This document shows positions 36,561 to 47,379 of a stretch of 64,000 nucleotides of DNA, piece by piece. Source of the DNA: Hymenopus coronatus (Eukaryota > Arthropoda > Insecta > Mantodea > Hymenopodidae). The DNA lies in assembly GCA_030762935.1 (NCBI GenBank), contig CM060892.1:89144327-89208326 (forward strand). Reading direction: 5' to 3'. The position numbers and the translations under genes are program-made. The notes under the pieces were generated by a model. It saw nothing but the letters and a program-made list of their open reading frames with translations. It did no database searches and was not told the DNA's origin. Positions within the stretch are counted from its first letter, which is position 1, and the number at the start of each line of letters is the position of its first letter.

Positions 36561-38087
36561 GTTTGCAAATTAATTCTTCTACTATGGCCTGATAAACTAG
36601 AGTTGGGAATCTGATATATGGAATGAACATTTTATATTTGCTGAATTAACCAATTTTCTTATTTTTCTTATGTAAACGTCGAATATTACTTGCAACTGCT
36701 CCCTACTGGCTCCTTACTGAATTATTGAAGAATATCTAATTACTGAGCTATTTTTCCATCATGGTATTCTTCACTTTTGATGCTGAAGTAATTTGGCTCT
36801 GTGAGCTTACTATAACATACTTTTGAAGTTTGTAGCGAGAGCAATACGTTGTTATGTTGTCAAAAACGTGTTAAAATGTTTTACTTGCTTTAACAAATGC
36901 CTTAAATCAGAGGAATTTCTTTATCTTTTTGTTTAATGTCCTTTAAGAGGGGACGCATATGAAAAACCAACCAAAAATTGACAAAATATGCACATTTTGC
37001 AATTTTCGTTTCATAATTTGCTTTTAAAAACCGCAATGTAAATTCAAGACAATCAGCTGCTCGGCAGTAATTTAAAAATAAGATCATGCGTACTGGGTGA
37101 GCGTCAACCATTAAAATTTATATATTTTCAATCTTCAAAATGCCAGAGAGCTGAATCCTAGTAAAGATAACTACATGAAATCGGATATCACCTTGAAAAC
37201 ATGTCAATAAACTATTTAACTGGAAGAGTATTTTTAAGATTGTCATTTCCTTAAAATATATTATTTTTCATTTAAACATATGCATCTTAGAAATTTGAAA
37301 GTAAACTTCAACCATTAAAGCATCGTTGTTTTTTTTTTTTTTGTTTTTTGTTTTTTGTGGTTTCCCGGGCTCGGCAGGTGAATGATTTGTGTGGTTCCTC
37401 ATCTGTCATAATTTCCTTTACATAATTTCTTCTTCATATTTTACTTCTCATTTTCAGGTGTGCTTCCAGATGACTACAAATGGCGGTGCGGACAGATGGC
37501 GTGACATAACTTTAATGCAAAGAATGTACTCCCCGGAGAGACTAAAGGACTAACAGGTAGATGTATCACTTGATTGCCCACTTGGCGGCTCCGGCAGTGG
37601 GACGCATCTGATGTTAGGCACTTCCGCGCGTCTCTTTGGCCTGTATGCAGTCTATTGTCTACTATGGTTCCTTCTATTCACCCCTTCCTTCCGTGAAACA
37701 TTACTCACAATAGATCTGTGTAAGCCATAGTATGCAAAGTATCCCTCTCGTACACCCTATACATTTTAATGTAACTCCAGAATAGATTGGTAACTTTGGC
37801 AACATTGGAAGTATTCAAAATAACTCGAGATAAGTGCGAGAAAAAACTCTAGGTACCAATAGGAGTTCTCTAGAAAAAATAATTTTACAGCAAAAGTAGA
37901 ATTTAAACAAATAAAGCTGGAGTTAGAGGCATATTAAGAGTTCCTTAATTTTTTTACCGTTGAGACGGAGAGTGGATTTTGAATTGTGTGGTGAATGGTT
38001 AGTTCAAAGCGTGGTTACATGTATAAGAAAAAAAATCACTAATACACAAAATAACGATGCAGAAGTATCAGCGTACGAGAAGCTCTA

Positions 38088-38089
<2 letters not shown>
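36561..38089. other. AT-rich DNA with one possible exon
   Basis: Mostly featureless. A T run with G interruptions (37330-37357) and a GC-richer patch at 37458-37680 stand out. The patch starts after a good splice-acceptor-like pyrimidine tract (see findings). Confidence 0.35.

Positions 38090-38177
<88 letters not shown>
38089..38177 (+). repeat. (AAT)n microsatellite
   Basis: About 29 near-perfect ATA/AAT units end exactly at the 3' terminus of the following reverse R1 copy. This suggests growth from an A-rich junction. Confidence 0.95.
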
Positions 38178-38178
<1 letters not shown>

Positions 38179-38959
38179 GTCTGATGTATTTCATTCAAAT
38201 GACATTTTCAGCATTTCTGTAAGAATAATGGTTAAAAATCTTATTCTTTTTATGTAATTCGTGCTAATGGAGACATACATTAGCAAAAATGATCTTATTG
38301 CTTGCTTCCTTCTGGCCAAACACTTTAAAAGCTGGTTACTGTATGATAGAACCCATTTTTTGTATGCCCATGAGTTAAAAAAAATCCCCTATCAGAAACG
38401 TTTTAGGCTTTTTAAAAACAAACTAATAAGAAGAAATATCTCTTAATTTTAACCTCGTGAAAAAACTTTATATTCCATAAATTGTGTGCTTTAACGACCT
38501 CAACATTTTTTATCCAGTAATCTTTGTCTATCGCTTACGATTTATCAGTATGCAAAATTCAGAATGATGGGGAGTTTAGAGATTATTCTCAGAAAATTCA
38601 AGATATTCATTTTATTTGTCATATATATATTTAATATACGATATTATAATCAAAATCGTTAGAGTCATTCTGGGAAAATCAAAGATATTGTAATTTTTTC
38701 CATGTAAAGGGTTACTGGATGGGAGAATTTTCTTTAAAATATTTGTGTCGCATTCTTGGAAGATACTGAAGTTAAATATGCAGTATTTAACCAACTTTTC
38801 GTTTTTGAGTTAACGTGTTCCAGGATATACATATATTACATACCATGGAGTTTCTTCTTTTAAAAATGCTTTTTCTTTAATACGTTGATTTCCAGTGAAA
38901 TTTCGGTATTGGATGTTTGGGTGGAATAAAAATCTTCTCTACTTGTGTAAGAGAAAGTA
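38178..38959 (-). repeat. R1 repeat, interrupted at its 5' terminus by a mariner
   Basis: The reverse copy starts GTCTGATGTATTTCATTC and ends TTCTCTACTTGTG, TAAGAGAAAGTA. The microsatellite is lost. The last bases of the R1 terminus (AAAAAGTG) resume after the mariner at 39589. Confidence 0.82.
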
Positions 38960-39588
38960 CGAGGGCAATCCAGAAAATTACAGACGATTTTGCATAATTA
39001 AATAATAACAAAAGTATCAATATAAAAAGTTATTTACAAAGCTACAGAATCATATTCTGTTTCTCAACATAATCGTTATTGCTATCAAGGTATTTACTGT
39101 CACGTAGTACCGGTTTTCTATGCAGATGATATACACTTGTACCGCTGAAGATCAGAGATGCTGCCACTTTGAGGATGGGAAATGTTTTCACCCAAAAAGT
39201 CATATGGTGTTCAAAGTGAAACACCGATTTTCAACTCCTCCATAGCAATTGATAAACTTCCACTCCGGACTTTTTGTTGTGCATGCTGGTTCTTCCTGGA
39301 TTACTCTAAATTATGCGCCATACATTGTACTATGTGGCTCTAAATTCAACTGACCGAACATTCTTGCATTCAAAGAAAACAAAAACGAATAAGTTCTTTG
39401 GCTGTAGAAAAGTATAACATCAGCATTAAAAACTGGTACCACGTGACAATAAATCTTTGGAGGGAATGGAGATATCGTTGAGAAATAGAGCAAGGTACTG
39501 TAACTTTATAAATAAAGTTTTTTGTTGATATCTTTCTTTATTATTTAGTTATTTCAAATCGTGTGTTATTTTCTGGATTGCCCTCGTA
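38958..39588 (-). mobile_element. mariner M3, internally deleted, with paired terminal inverted repeats
   Basis: The left end reads TACGAGGGCAATCCAGAAAA and the right end, inverted, reads TACGAGGGCAATCCAGAAAA as well. They agree over about 30 bp with few differences and are bounded by TA, the mariner target site. The total length is about 630 bp against about 1.3 kb for a full mariner. The minus-strand interior keeps a decayed N-terminal piece (GRTSMHNKKSG, the 'GrtnvhDe.rsGrp' linker) and a C-terminal piece ending in DSNNDYVEKQN (the '.nGdYVEK' end). The catalytic domain is deleted. It inserted into an R1 terminus. It is non-autonomous, but its ends are intact enough to have been mobilised in trans. 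Confidence 0.78.
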
Positions 39589-39589
39589 A

Positions 39590-40121
39590 AAAGTGATTTT
39601 GATAAAACAATGAACAATGAATTTAATTTAAGATCTCATTTTGGATAATGAGTTATTCAATAAAGACAAAGTTTTGAGTTTTCTGTAAAATTCTCACAGC
39701 ACATGCAGCTAAGTATTGGTTGCAGAACGTTTGCAGAACTTTGGTGATTAAGTCATTACTAATTGGTCGATTTAATTAGGGGGGAAAAGAAAAAAGAGAA
39801 TACAAGCCTAATCAATGCACCTTAGGTAATTAGTATTTATAGATCAAACATGCAAACCTCAAAATGTTGTGGTTAGACATCTATACCGCATTTGTGTTAT
39901 CGCAGGTTCGGTACTCATGCCAAGTCTACCTGACCTTGTGTTTTCGGGGTTTCTCCGGGTGAATTCTGGATAGGTTTCTTTTATCTCCCGAATTTGGAGT
40001 TGCTCCATATCATTTCCATTTCCATTACACTCATCCTGCATCGAGATTGCATCGAGATGGTTTCTTTCAGGGTTGGAAGTGTGCTCGCTGGTGCTTGTTT
40101 AGGCGTGGCATGGAGAAATGA
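39590..40121. other. AT-rich stretch, nothing recognised
   Basis: No repeat or coding signature was recognised before the SINE cluster. Confidence 0.4.
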
Positions 40122-40326
40122 GGCCGCACCGTGGCCGAGTGGTTAGACCACTCGCCTCTCACCCAGACGGCCCGGGTTCGATCCCAGCGACCGCATGTGA
40201 GAATTGTGATGGACAAAGCGGTGCAGGGCGGATTTTATCCGGTTTCTTCCGTCATTGTATTCATCTAATGTCATCGCCTGCGTGCCACAAATAGTACAAA
40301 CGGGAGTTAAACACCACCCAAAAAAC
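40122..40326 (+). repeat. SINE-A copy 1 (tRNA-derived)
   Basis: A-box region GTGGCCGAGTGGTTAGACC and B box CGGGTTCGATCCC are spaced as in a class II tRNA (Ser/Leu-like). The body contains GATGGACAAAGCGG and TCCGGTTTCTTCCG. It ends GGGAGTTAAACACCACC with a short A tail. It is not a functional tRNA, because no CCA-ready acceptor stem closes. Confidence 0.85.
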
Positions 40327-40488
40327 TCTCTCCATCCCCCAACTTTGGCAGGTGGCCAGGATGAGCACTGCGCCTGGTGGGGACGTTGGACCCTATGTTG
40401 GGCAAGGTCTCCGGTCTGCCTGTCCGTCTGTCAGCATGTTTCAATCTGGAAACTGTAGTGGCTCTGTCATTACTGTACTGTCGCTCAT

Positions 40489-40870
40489 GGCCGCGCCGTG
40501 GTCAAGTGGTTAGCCCACTCGCCTCTCACCTAGACGGCCCAGGTGCAATCTCAAGGGACTGTATGTGAGATTTTGGTGGAAAAAGCGGCGTAGGGGCGAA
40601 TTTTCTCCGGGTACTCCGGTTTCCCCCGCCATCACATTCCACCGTTGCTCTATTGCCATTCCGTGTATCACCAGTGTCGGCGCTGCGGTGCCACAAGTAA
40701 TAATAAATTGTCGCCCCTGGTTCCGGGTTCCCGGCACACCCTGTGCCTCATCCAGGCACATTTACCACATCGGTTCAGCGTTAAATCCCGTGGTCACGGC
40801 CTCCTTAGTGGTCACGCTCACAGTTTGTAGTTTGTCACTCGTTTGTTCAGCCATATTAAATACGTCATAG
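40489..40870 (+). repeat. SINE-A copy 2, with extended 3' region
   Basis: Same head (GCCGTGGTCAAGTGGTTAGC) with a decayed B box (CAGGTGCAATCTC). The body includes TTTTCTCCGGGTACTCCGG and CACATTCCACCG. After about 40705 the sequence leaves the family consensus. About 165 bp of unassigned sequence follows up to the SINE-B upstream flank. Confidence 0.75.
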
Positions 40871-40931
40871 CGTGTGCCGTTGTTGTGAACGGTGAATTCT
40901 TCCTTTCTTCTACCCCATTTTTCTGAATTTG

Positions 40932-41168
40932 AGGGTCTCCGTGGCCGCGCTCATAAAGTGCCTCGCTTTGTTGCTTCGTGGCGCAGGGATCGAGGGTTCG
41001 AGTCCCGTCTTGGGCATGTGTGTTTGTGAAAGTGTATATGTATTTGTCATAAACGGAAAATGGTAAACAGAGAAAATTTAAGGGAAAAGTAAAGAGAAAT
41101 AAGAAAAAGTGACTACAGCGCAGAAGTCCCAACCAGATTCCGGACTGTATTAAAAAAAAAATTAAAAA
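40932..41168 (+). repeat. SINE-B copy 2 (tRNA-derived)
   Basis: The head CTCCGTGGCCGCGCTC and B box GAGGGTTCGAGTCCCG are followed by the TTGGGCATGTGTGTTTGTG body, the AGAAGTCCCAACCAGATTCC block and an A-rich tail at 41151-41168. Confidence 0.82.
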
Positions 41169-41589
41169 AATCTTACCCAACGCAGCAAATTTGTGTCAAA
41201 GAGGATAGTTCCATCATTTAATTGTGCAATATATGAATAAAAACTTTATTAGAATTATCTGGCCTCAAAACTCTTGACGGTTTTAAAGCAATGAAATATT
41301 GTATTTGTCATATATGTCATTGTTTCCGATGACATTTGTTCACCGATTTGATTTCATTTGAAATGCAATGCCATTGTCCACATTGCAAGTGGTGGTGGTG
41401 GTGGTGGAACAAAAAGAACTTTCATTGCCAAAATTTTCAGTATATATTTAGAAATAAACATCATATGGCATTCATGGGCATATATGCTTTCTCTTGTCCT
41501 TGCATACTTACAATACGATTTTGGTAAAGTCAAATATAAATAAACACATTTAGTTAATGTATAAATACAGGCAATTGACACAAAAATAC

Positions 41590-41897
41590 AAATATAATGA
41601 AAAAGAATTAAAATGAAATTCAGCAATATTGATACGACGATTAAGAAAACCACACTCCCACTCTGATGTACTCTGCCCCCTTTTCAGTTCTCCATGATAA
41701 GATTTTTGTATAACAATACAGATAACATACTGCTAATAACATAAGAGAAATTAATGAAGATAAACATCGAATGGGAAAGAATTAAGGTGAAGCTTAACTA
41801 CAAAATTAGCATTACGTAATATAATACTTTGTTCCGATTTAAGAGTAAGGACCCTCACACTTATGTAACTTGCCCCTTCCTCTTCCGTTCTCCATGG
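41590..41897 (-). repeat. two diverged tandem units, ~200 bp apart
   Basis: CTCTGCCCCCTTTTCAG, TTCTCCATGATAA (from about 41668) recurs as ACTTGCCCCTTCCTC, TTCCGTTCTCCATGGCAA (from about 41868). The preceding GAATTAA...GTAATGC-like flanks also correspond. The units lie immediately downstream of the minus-strand open frame at 41908-42240, so they could be its 3' UTR or a repeat of its own. Confidence 0.45.
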
Positions 41898-41907
41898 CAA
41901 TTAACCT

Positions 41908-42240
41908 TTAGCCAAATCTTAGCTTAAATAACCCTCTTTTAGTATATTTTGATTCCAACATTATATCCATACAAGCTTTAATTTTCCGACTGGAATCCGG
42001 AAATTGTGTGGTAAATATTGCTTTCTTAATATTTCTGTTCCACTGCACTCTGACAGAATGATTCCATGGTTTACCTTCCTCACAGAGCCGATATATTTTC
42101 AATCCGACGTCGTCAATTAATGCTTTGCCTTTCAAGGTGCCATATCTAGTATCTTTATACCAAGCACATAGTGTTAAAAATGTCTCTTTACAGGTGCTCA
42201 CGGGCAAAATGAGCCTGAACTGCTTATTGATATTTTCACT
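41908..42240 (-). CDS. unidentified open frame, possible exon or transposable-element fragment
   Basis: About 105 codons are open on the minus strand from the edge of an R1 5' end to a stop at 41908. I recognise no family. The translated segment has a balanced, coding-like composition (for example YRLCEEGKPWNHSVRVQWN) with several charged and aromatic residues, unlike the low-complexity frames of R1. There is no convincing start codon; the upstream end is cut by R1. A possible splice donor (GGAAG|GTAAAC) lies inside at about 42081. It could be a fragment of an unrecognised transposon gene or a host exon. Confidence 0.25.
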   Translation of the reverse strand, partial: SENINKQFRLILPVSTCKETFLTLCAWYKDTRYGTLKGKALIDDVGLKIYRLCEEGKPWNHSVRVQWNRNIKKAIFTTQFPDSSRKIKACMDIMLESKYTKRGLFKLRFG

Positions 42241-42347
42241 CCCACTACGCATACTTTGTACATAGTGTATAAAGAAAATGCTGTATTGCACCCAAAAATT
42301 CCATAGCGAGATTTCACCGGCTATATATGTTTTGGGACCCCCTTAAT

Positions 42348-42388
<41 letters not shown>

Positions 42389-43164
42389 TTTAAGAAAAAT
42401 GGCCGTATGCGTGTGTATGTGTGTGTGTGTGTGTGCGCGCGCGCGCGCGTGCGTCTGTCTATGGACACCATAGCTCCAAAACGAAACGTCCATAAACACC
42501 AAACTTGGTATTTAAGTTTAGTTATCTTCCAAAGGATGCGACACGAAGATTTTCAAGAAAATTCCCTCAACTCCAAGTACACTTTACTTGAAAAAATGTT
42601 AGAAATTTTTTATTTTCTCAAAAATGGCTAATGATTTTGATATAAGTATCGTGCATTAAAGATATTTACATAGCAAATAAAATGTATATCTTGAATTTTC
42701 TGAGAATAGCCTCTGAAGACATCTTTATCTGGATGAATTTTGCGGAATTTTGCCTAACTGATAAACCATAAAAGATAGACCAAAACTTAAGTTTACGTAA
42801 AATATAGAACTTGTAATAACACACCATTTATATTGTATTCATTTCTTCCAGGAGTTAACCGTTTTTGAGATATTCCTTGTTATTGGTTTCAGTTTTAAGA
42901 TGTTTATAGTTTTCTCATACAGGAATTTGCCAACTCCTGTCCATACAAACAAACGAACTTCTATCACCTAGCAACTAGCTTTCAAAAGATTTGTGTATTG
43001 CTTTGATCTATGGTACCCCCCTATTTCTCTTCTACTTAGAAGGAAAGAAGTAATAGAACCGCTTTTGCTAATTTTTTCTTGATTATCATGAAATAAATAG
43101 AAGAATAAGCTTTCTATTGCAGAGATATAGAGAAAGTGAAGTGAATAGATTACATCAGATTTTT
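42232..43164 (+). repeat. R1 repeat, full length, with long internal poly(A)
   Basis: The forward copy has its palindrome at about 42246-42276. A 39-base A run (42348-42386) replaces the short A run normally found before the microsatellite. A GT/GC tract at 42417-42452 follows, then GAGAATAGCCTCTGAAGAC at 42701. It closes AGAGAAAGTGAAGTGAATAG. Confidence 0.85.
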
Positions 43165-44034
43165 AGAAGTAATAAATACACTTTTCCAGAATTTATTAAT
43201 ATGTCATGTTTTGCATTTAAGATCAATGAAGAAATTATAGCAGCTTAAAGGGCGGTAGTTTATTGCAACATCAGTCGGTCATCAGGAGCTTGGTAAAAAA
43301 GGAAGCGTGGAAGGATAATATTCTTTTCGTTCTTCCTTAACACTTTCATAACGTCATTATTAATGGATATAGTGGCACAGATAATTGCTTTCCATTCCCC
43401 TTCTTTACTCTCCATCTTCTTTTCTTCCCTTCGTTTCTTCGGAAGGCCACTGCTGTTTATATGCTGTGGTTCTAAGACGCTATAGAATGCTCTTTCTCCT
43501 CCTAAACTATGCTCGGCATGTAAGCATGGCCTGCTATGTCTTAGCCATAACCTTTTCTTCATAAAGTGGATGGGTGTGCGTGCGTGTGTACTTAAATGGG
43601 CTTGTGAGGACAATGGCGAAAATGGCTTTCCCGATGCATTGAGAAGCGACGTTTTGGGAACGAGGGGAGTGGAAGTGAAGGGATAACGTGATGATGAAGA
43701 AAGGTTCCAGGTCATAGACGACGCGCTCAAATTTTCGGGGTCTCATGTTGGGTACGTCTTACTAGAAGGCGCTGGAATAAAGATTACGAGGTTGTTTTGG
43801 GTAAAGAAATGGAGCAAAGCAATTTCGTAAATCTATAGTCAGCTTCAAGCAATGAACTTAAAAAGCAGAAACTTATATCATCATAATATTTCAGCGGTGT
43901 ACACACCGAGGTTCACGAGCACCACATGGGATTTTCTAAATAAAAGTGTGCGTGTTGGAAATGCAGATTGATTACCAACATTAAATTGGACTTCAACAAA
44001 GCAGTCCAATGCTTTAATCCAGTGCGCTAATTGG

Positions 44035-44039
<5 letters not shown>
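43165..44039. other. unclassified stretch
   Basis: An open frame of 156 codons on the minus strand (43260-43730) overlaps another at 43534-43746. Neither shows a domain I recognise; the C-terminal part is rich in Lys/Glu. There is no supporting promoter, splice or start evidence. Confidence 0.25.

Positions 44040-44076
<37 letters not shown>
44036..44076 (+). repeat. (ATT)n microsatellite
   Basis: About 13 perfect TTA units. Confidence 0.93.
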
Positions 44077-44080
<4 letters not shown>

Positions 44081-44259
44081 CACCGTTTGAAAAATTTGAC
44101 AAATAGAGAATTAGTTAAAATGTAAAGAACGTTTAAACTCAGGCAGAAGTTAATATAGAAATAAAACCACATTATTAAAGGATATTAACATAAGCTTAGT
44201 TATAAGAGAGAATATATTGCTGAAACTGTTTCGTTTTGTTTTGTATTTGTAAGACTTAC

Positions 44260-44597
44260 ACCCCCTAGGACTTACAAACCTATGCCTAGGGATCAGAAGC
44301 CTATCGGGGAACCAACGGCACGAAACCACAGAACGGGGAACCTGTTACGGGAGGTCGATCCATAGATAGGCATGAGCATAAGAAAGAGGATGATATGAAA
44401 TGTAAGCAAAATTGGTGATTGGAAAGGTGATGATGGAGCAACTGGTGGGATGAGTGGCAGGGGAAACCTGAGGACCCGGAGAAAACCCTTCCAGACGCCG
44501 CTTCGTCCACCACGAGTCCCATACTCGGGCAATTAAGAGTCGAATCCGGGTCACCCAGACGGGAGGCGAGTGATCTAACCACTCACCCACGGCGCTG
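44260..44597 (-). repeat. SINE-A copy 3
   Basis: On the minus strand the head reads GCGCCGTGGGTGAGTGGTTA and the B box CCGGATTCGACTC. The body has GTGGTGGACGAAGCGGCGTC, then TTTTCTCCGGGTCCTCAGG and CAGTTGCTCCATCATCAC. It is diverged, and its 3' end carries an extra approximately 120 bp not seen in copies 1 and 4. Confidence 0.75.
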
Positions 44598-45439
44598 TCT
44601 TAGCTAAAAGTGTCATAAAAGATAAATCTCTCATAAGGTTTTTCTAGACAACAGCCAGGGAGCTGGGATAAAACGTACAAAAGAGTATCCTTGAGTTAAA
44701 AAGACTACGCAAGTCTTAGAAGGGGTGGTGAGGTAAAAAGAATGTGAAAGTTACTGGGAAGCTAGCTAGGTTAGTTTTTATTGGCTCATGAGAAGAGACG
44801 CTTCTAAGAGCGGGAAGACTAGCCAACTAGAGCATAGTTTTAACGTTTAGGCAGAACAGGTGTGTTGATGTATATTCCATGGAGACGCGAGTTCTCAATT
44901 CAATTCGTATTCCAATATTGTACAAGATATCGGCTTTCATTTACTGTATAGTGCAGTCGTTTTAGATAAAAGTGCATTTAATTATTCTCCCCTAATATTT
45001 TGGTATTACATATTCTTTATATAATAGCCTAATACATGAATTCTAATTTTCACTTGTAAATGAACGCGTAGTACAGTTTCGGCTATGATCGAATAGAAAT
45101 ATAACGTGTACATAAATCATGAAAACTTCGATAACATTTAAATAAATTGCTTAAACTACAGGTTACAAATATGTTATCTCTGAAATATATTCGTTTACCG
45201 TTCACGCCCTGATACGAGACACGTACTTGACCGAGTAACCCAACTAGCCGGAGCAAATATGAATTATACATTAAAACCAAAATTGAAAATATAAAAATAA
45301 TTCAGAGATAACGAGAAGTAGGGGTAAGCTATTAAAGCATTCACTTTTTGAAGCGGCAATTCAAATGTTTCATAAGCTTCATTTCATTGACTTCATATAA
45401 TCTGCATACGGTATCAAAGTAACCGAAATTTTTGGAACA
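44598..45439. other. AT-rich stretch, nothing recognised
   Basis: No repeat block or coding signature was recognised. Confidence 0.4.
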
Positions 45440-45690
45440 TATAGGATATTCACTATTTCAAACAGAAGATTTTCAAGAAAATCGTCCATTAACCTTTACA
45501 TGGAACAATTTCCAAAATGTTCAATCTTCACAAAATTGTAAAAATGTACTAAGGATTTTGTTTAAAAACAACATATATAAACTATTTCAATGACAAATAA
45601 AATGTATATTTTGAACTTTTTGGGAAAACTAAACCACTTCATTTGGAAGGAACTTTGTATCACCTTAGTAGATAGATAGTAAACGAAGAT
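45440..45690 (+). repeat. R1 internal fragment
   Basis: Body blocks AGATTTTCAAGAAAATCG, TTTACATGGAACAATTTCC and ACAAATAAAATGTATATTTT are in R1 order. A decayed GGGAAAACTAAACC stands in place of the CTCTGAAGAC core. Both ends are missing. Confidence 0.6.
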
Positions 45691-46241
45691 CGTTCACGCC
45701 AATTCTCCACTTACTGGTTTTAGCTTGAAAAAGCTCCGTTGCATTCTGCAACCCTTTTTAACGCAGGAAGGGCTCTCTGCACATGTCAACCAGGGGACAG
45801 TAGGTTTACCTGTTGTTTTCTTAAACTTGATCATTTGTTTAGCGGTGGATAAACCTATCTTGAGAGATGTTCCACTGGAGAAGGAAAACGAATAGATTGG
45901 CCGAAACAAGTATACTTCATGCTTATTAGTAAATAACTTCTGAATGGAATCATGAATAACTTCTGAATGGATCACCAGGACAGTAAAACTGAATAATCAT
46001 ATACTTCAATATTACGCTTAAAAGTATACACATTTTTACGCAGCTTTTAACATCTAGATCATTTTGGCGGCGTTTTGTTTTGGAGCAATAGCTCATAGCA
46101 ATGGTGTTCACTTGTTTACTGTTGGTGTGTTTATATTTGAAGAATTAATTTTATATTTACATACAAAGATTTACACTCAATTTTATTTTTCGAGACTCTG
46201 GAGAGGATATGATTAATCTTGGCTAGATACAAATTACCACT

Positions 46242-46316
46242 CCGGCTGATATCGATCCCGGAACCCTTCGTAGTACAAGCAGGTACTGTAACGCTTGAGC
46301 TATGAGACCATCCTAG
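46242..46316 (-). repeat. tRNA-like head (SINE-G), single copy
   Basis: On the minus strand: TGGTCTCATAGCTCAAGCG (A-box-like) and GGGTTCCGGGATCGATATC (B-box-like) at tRNA spacing. The cloverleaf stems do not close well and no body is recognised, so I call it a SINE head and not a tRNA gene. Confidence 0.4.
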
Positions 46317-46384
46317 TAATTTTTCTCGAAATTTAAATTAATATTTCCATCCAATGTATGATTCGTGGATTAGTTATACAATGA

Positions 46385-46757
46385 AATGCTCTGTTATTGA
46401 CCACGTTATATTGCTCTTCCACCGCTAAAGATCTAGCCAAGATGTTGACGTTTTCACCAGTTTCAAAATATTTTCCACCCAAAATATCATGTATGATGAC
46501 CAAAGTAAAAGACTGTTTTTTTTAACTCTTTCACCAACTTTGATTTTAAATTTCTTTAGAACGATTGATGAACTTCCATTCCGGTCTCTGTCAGAATAAT
46601 CTTTACGATTATTGGTAAATTATGAGCCATTACCTCACTGAAGACTCGTTCATTGCATTATCACTATACTGTAACTTTGTGAAAAAGGTTTTACGTTGAT
46701 ATCTTTCGTTATTTAAATATGCCAAATCGTCTGTCACTTTCTGGATGTCCCTCGCAC
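46385..46757 (-). pseudogene. M3-type mariner, one end only
   Basis: The right end GTCACTTTCTGG, ATGTCCCTCGCA is the M3 terminal repeat. Inside it, the blocks ACTGTAACTTTGTGAAAAAG, TTCCATTCCGG and GTTTTCACC follow the order in M3 at 39.1-39.5 kb. The left terminal repeat is missing. Two copies with related ends show the family was once active in this genome. Confidence 0.6.
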
Positions 46758-47088
46758 ATATATACAACCATAAACTTTGAAAATGCACGTAATGTTATTT
46801 TTACAACAAAATTTCTTGAGTATTACACTCGCATGACTTTTTCTATCCTCTATTGTCTATTAGTGAATATACATAAGTTGATTTTACCATTTGTGATATT
46901 TTAATTCAGACAAACCCTTGAAGAATTATTACGATACACATTTTGTTATACATACAAAGAGAACAGCGATAGTCAAATATTTAAGAACTGGACACTATAT
47001 CCTGACCTAATATTCCATAGTGTATGTATATAATTGAAACAACTTAATTCAGAAAGGACTTTAATTTAATAAGAAATATTGAGCAACT

Positions 47089-47312
47089 AGAGCCGGATGT
47101 TACGTAGCTAAGTAGGCAGAATTTCTCTCTGCTGTGCGAGAGGTCCTGAGTTTTATTCCGGCTGGGAGGGTGGAAATGTGTCTCTAGCCCAAATAATCTC
47201 CTCTCCTGCCTAAGGTCTGCAACTATGATAGAGAATGTGAATGTGTGTGATGTAATGAACAACATTAAAGAAAATAGTAATTCAACGACAAGAACTGCAC
47301 GAGATAACATCA
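47089..47312 (+). repeat. SINE-D copy 1 (tRNA-derived)
   Basis: The head has TGTTACGTAGCTAAGTAGGC and GGTCCTGAGTTTTATTCCGG. The body has GAATGTGAATGTGTGTGATG, TAATGAACAACATTAAAG and CAACGACAAGAACTGCACG. A second copy at 48219 shares the head, the GTGAATGTGT block and the AACGACAA-type tail. Confidence 0.65.
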
Positions 47313-47379
47313 TTACCGACAGGCAAATGCTCTATAGGGAAATGCAGTTAAAGATGGGGTATAAATGGAATAATTAACA

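Noticed and set aside
40122..40200. Functional tRNA genes at SINE-A, -B, -C and -G heads
   Set aside because: A and B boxes are present, but acceptor stems do not pair and the same SINE bodies follow the heads in most families.
43260..43730. 156-codon minus-strand open frame as a gene
   Set aside because: There is no recognised domain, no homolog in the window, overlapping frames on the same strand and no start or splice support.
44301..44590. Three overlapping 80-93 codon minus-strand frames
   Set aside because: They lie in the SINE-A copy 3 body and are not conserved in copies 1, 2 and 4.
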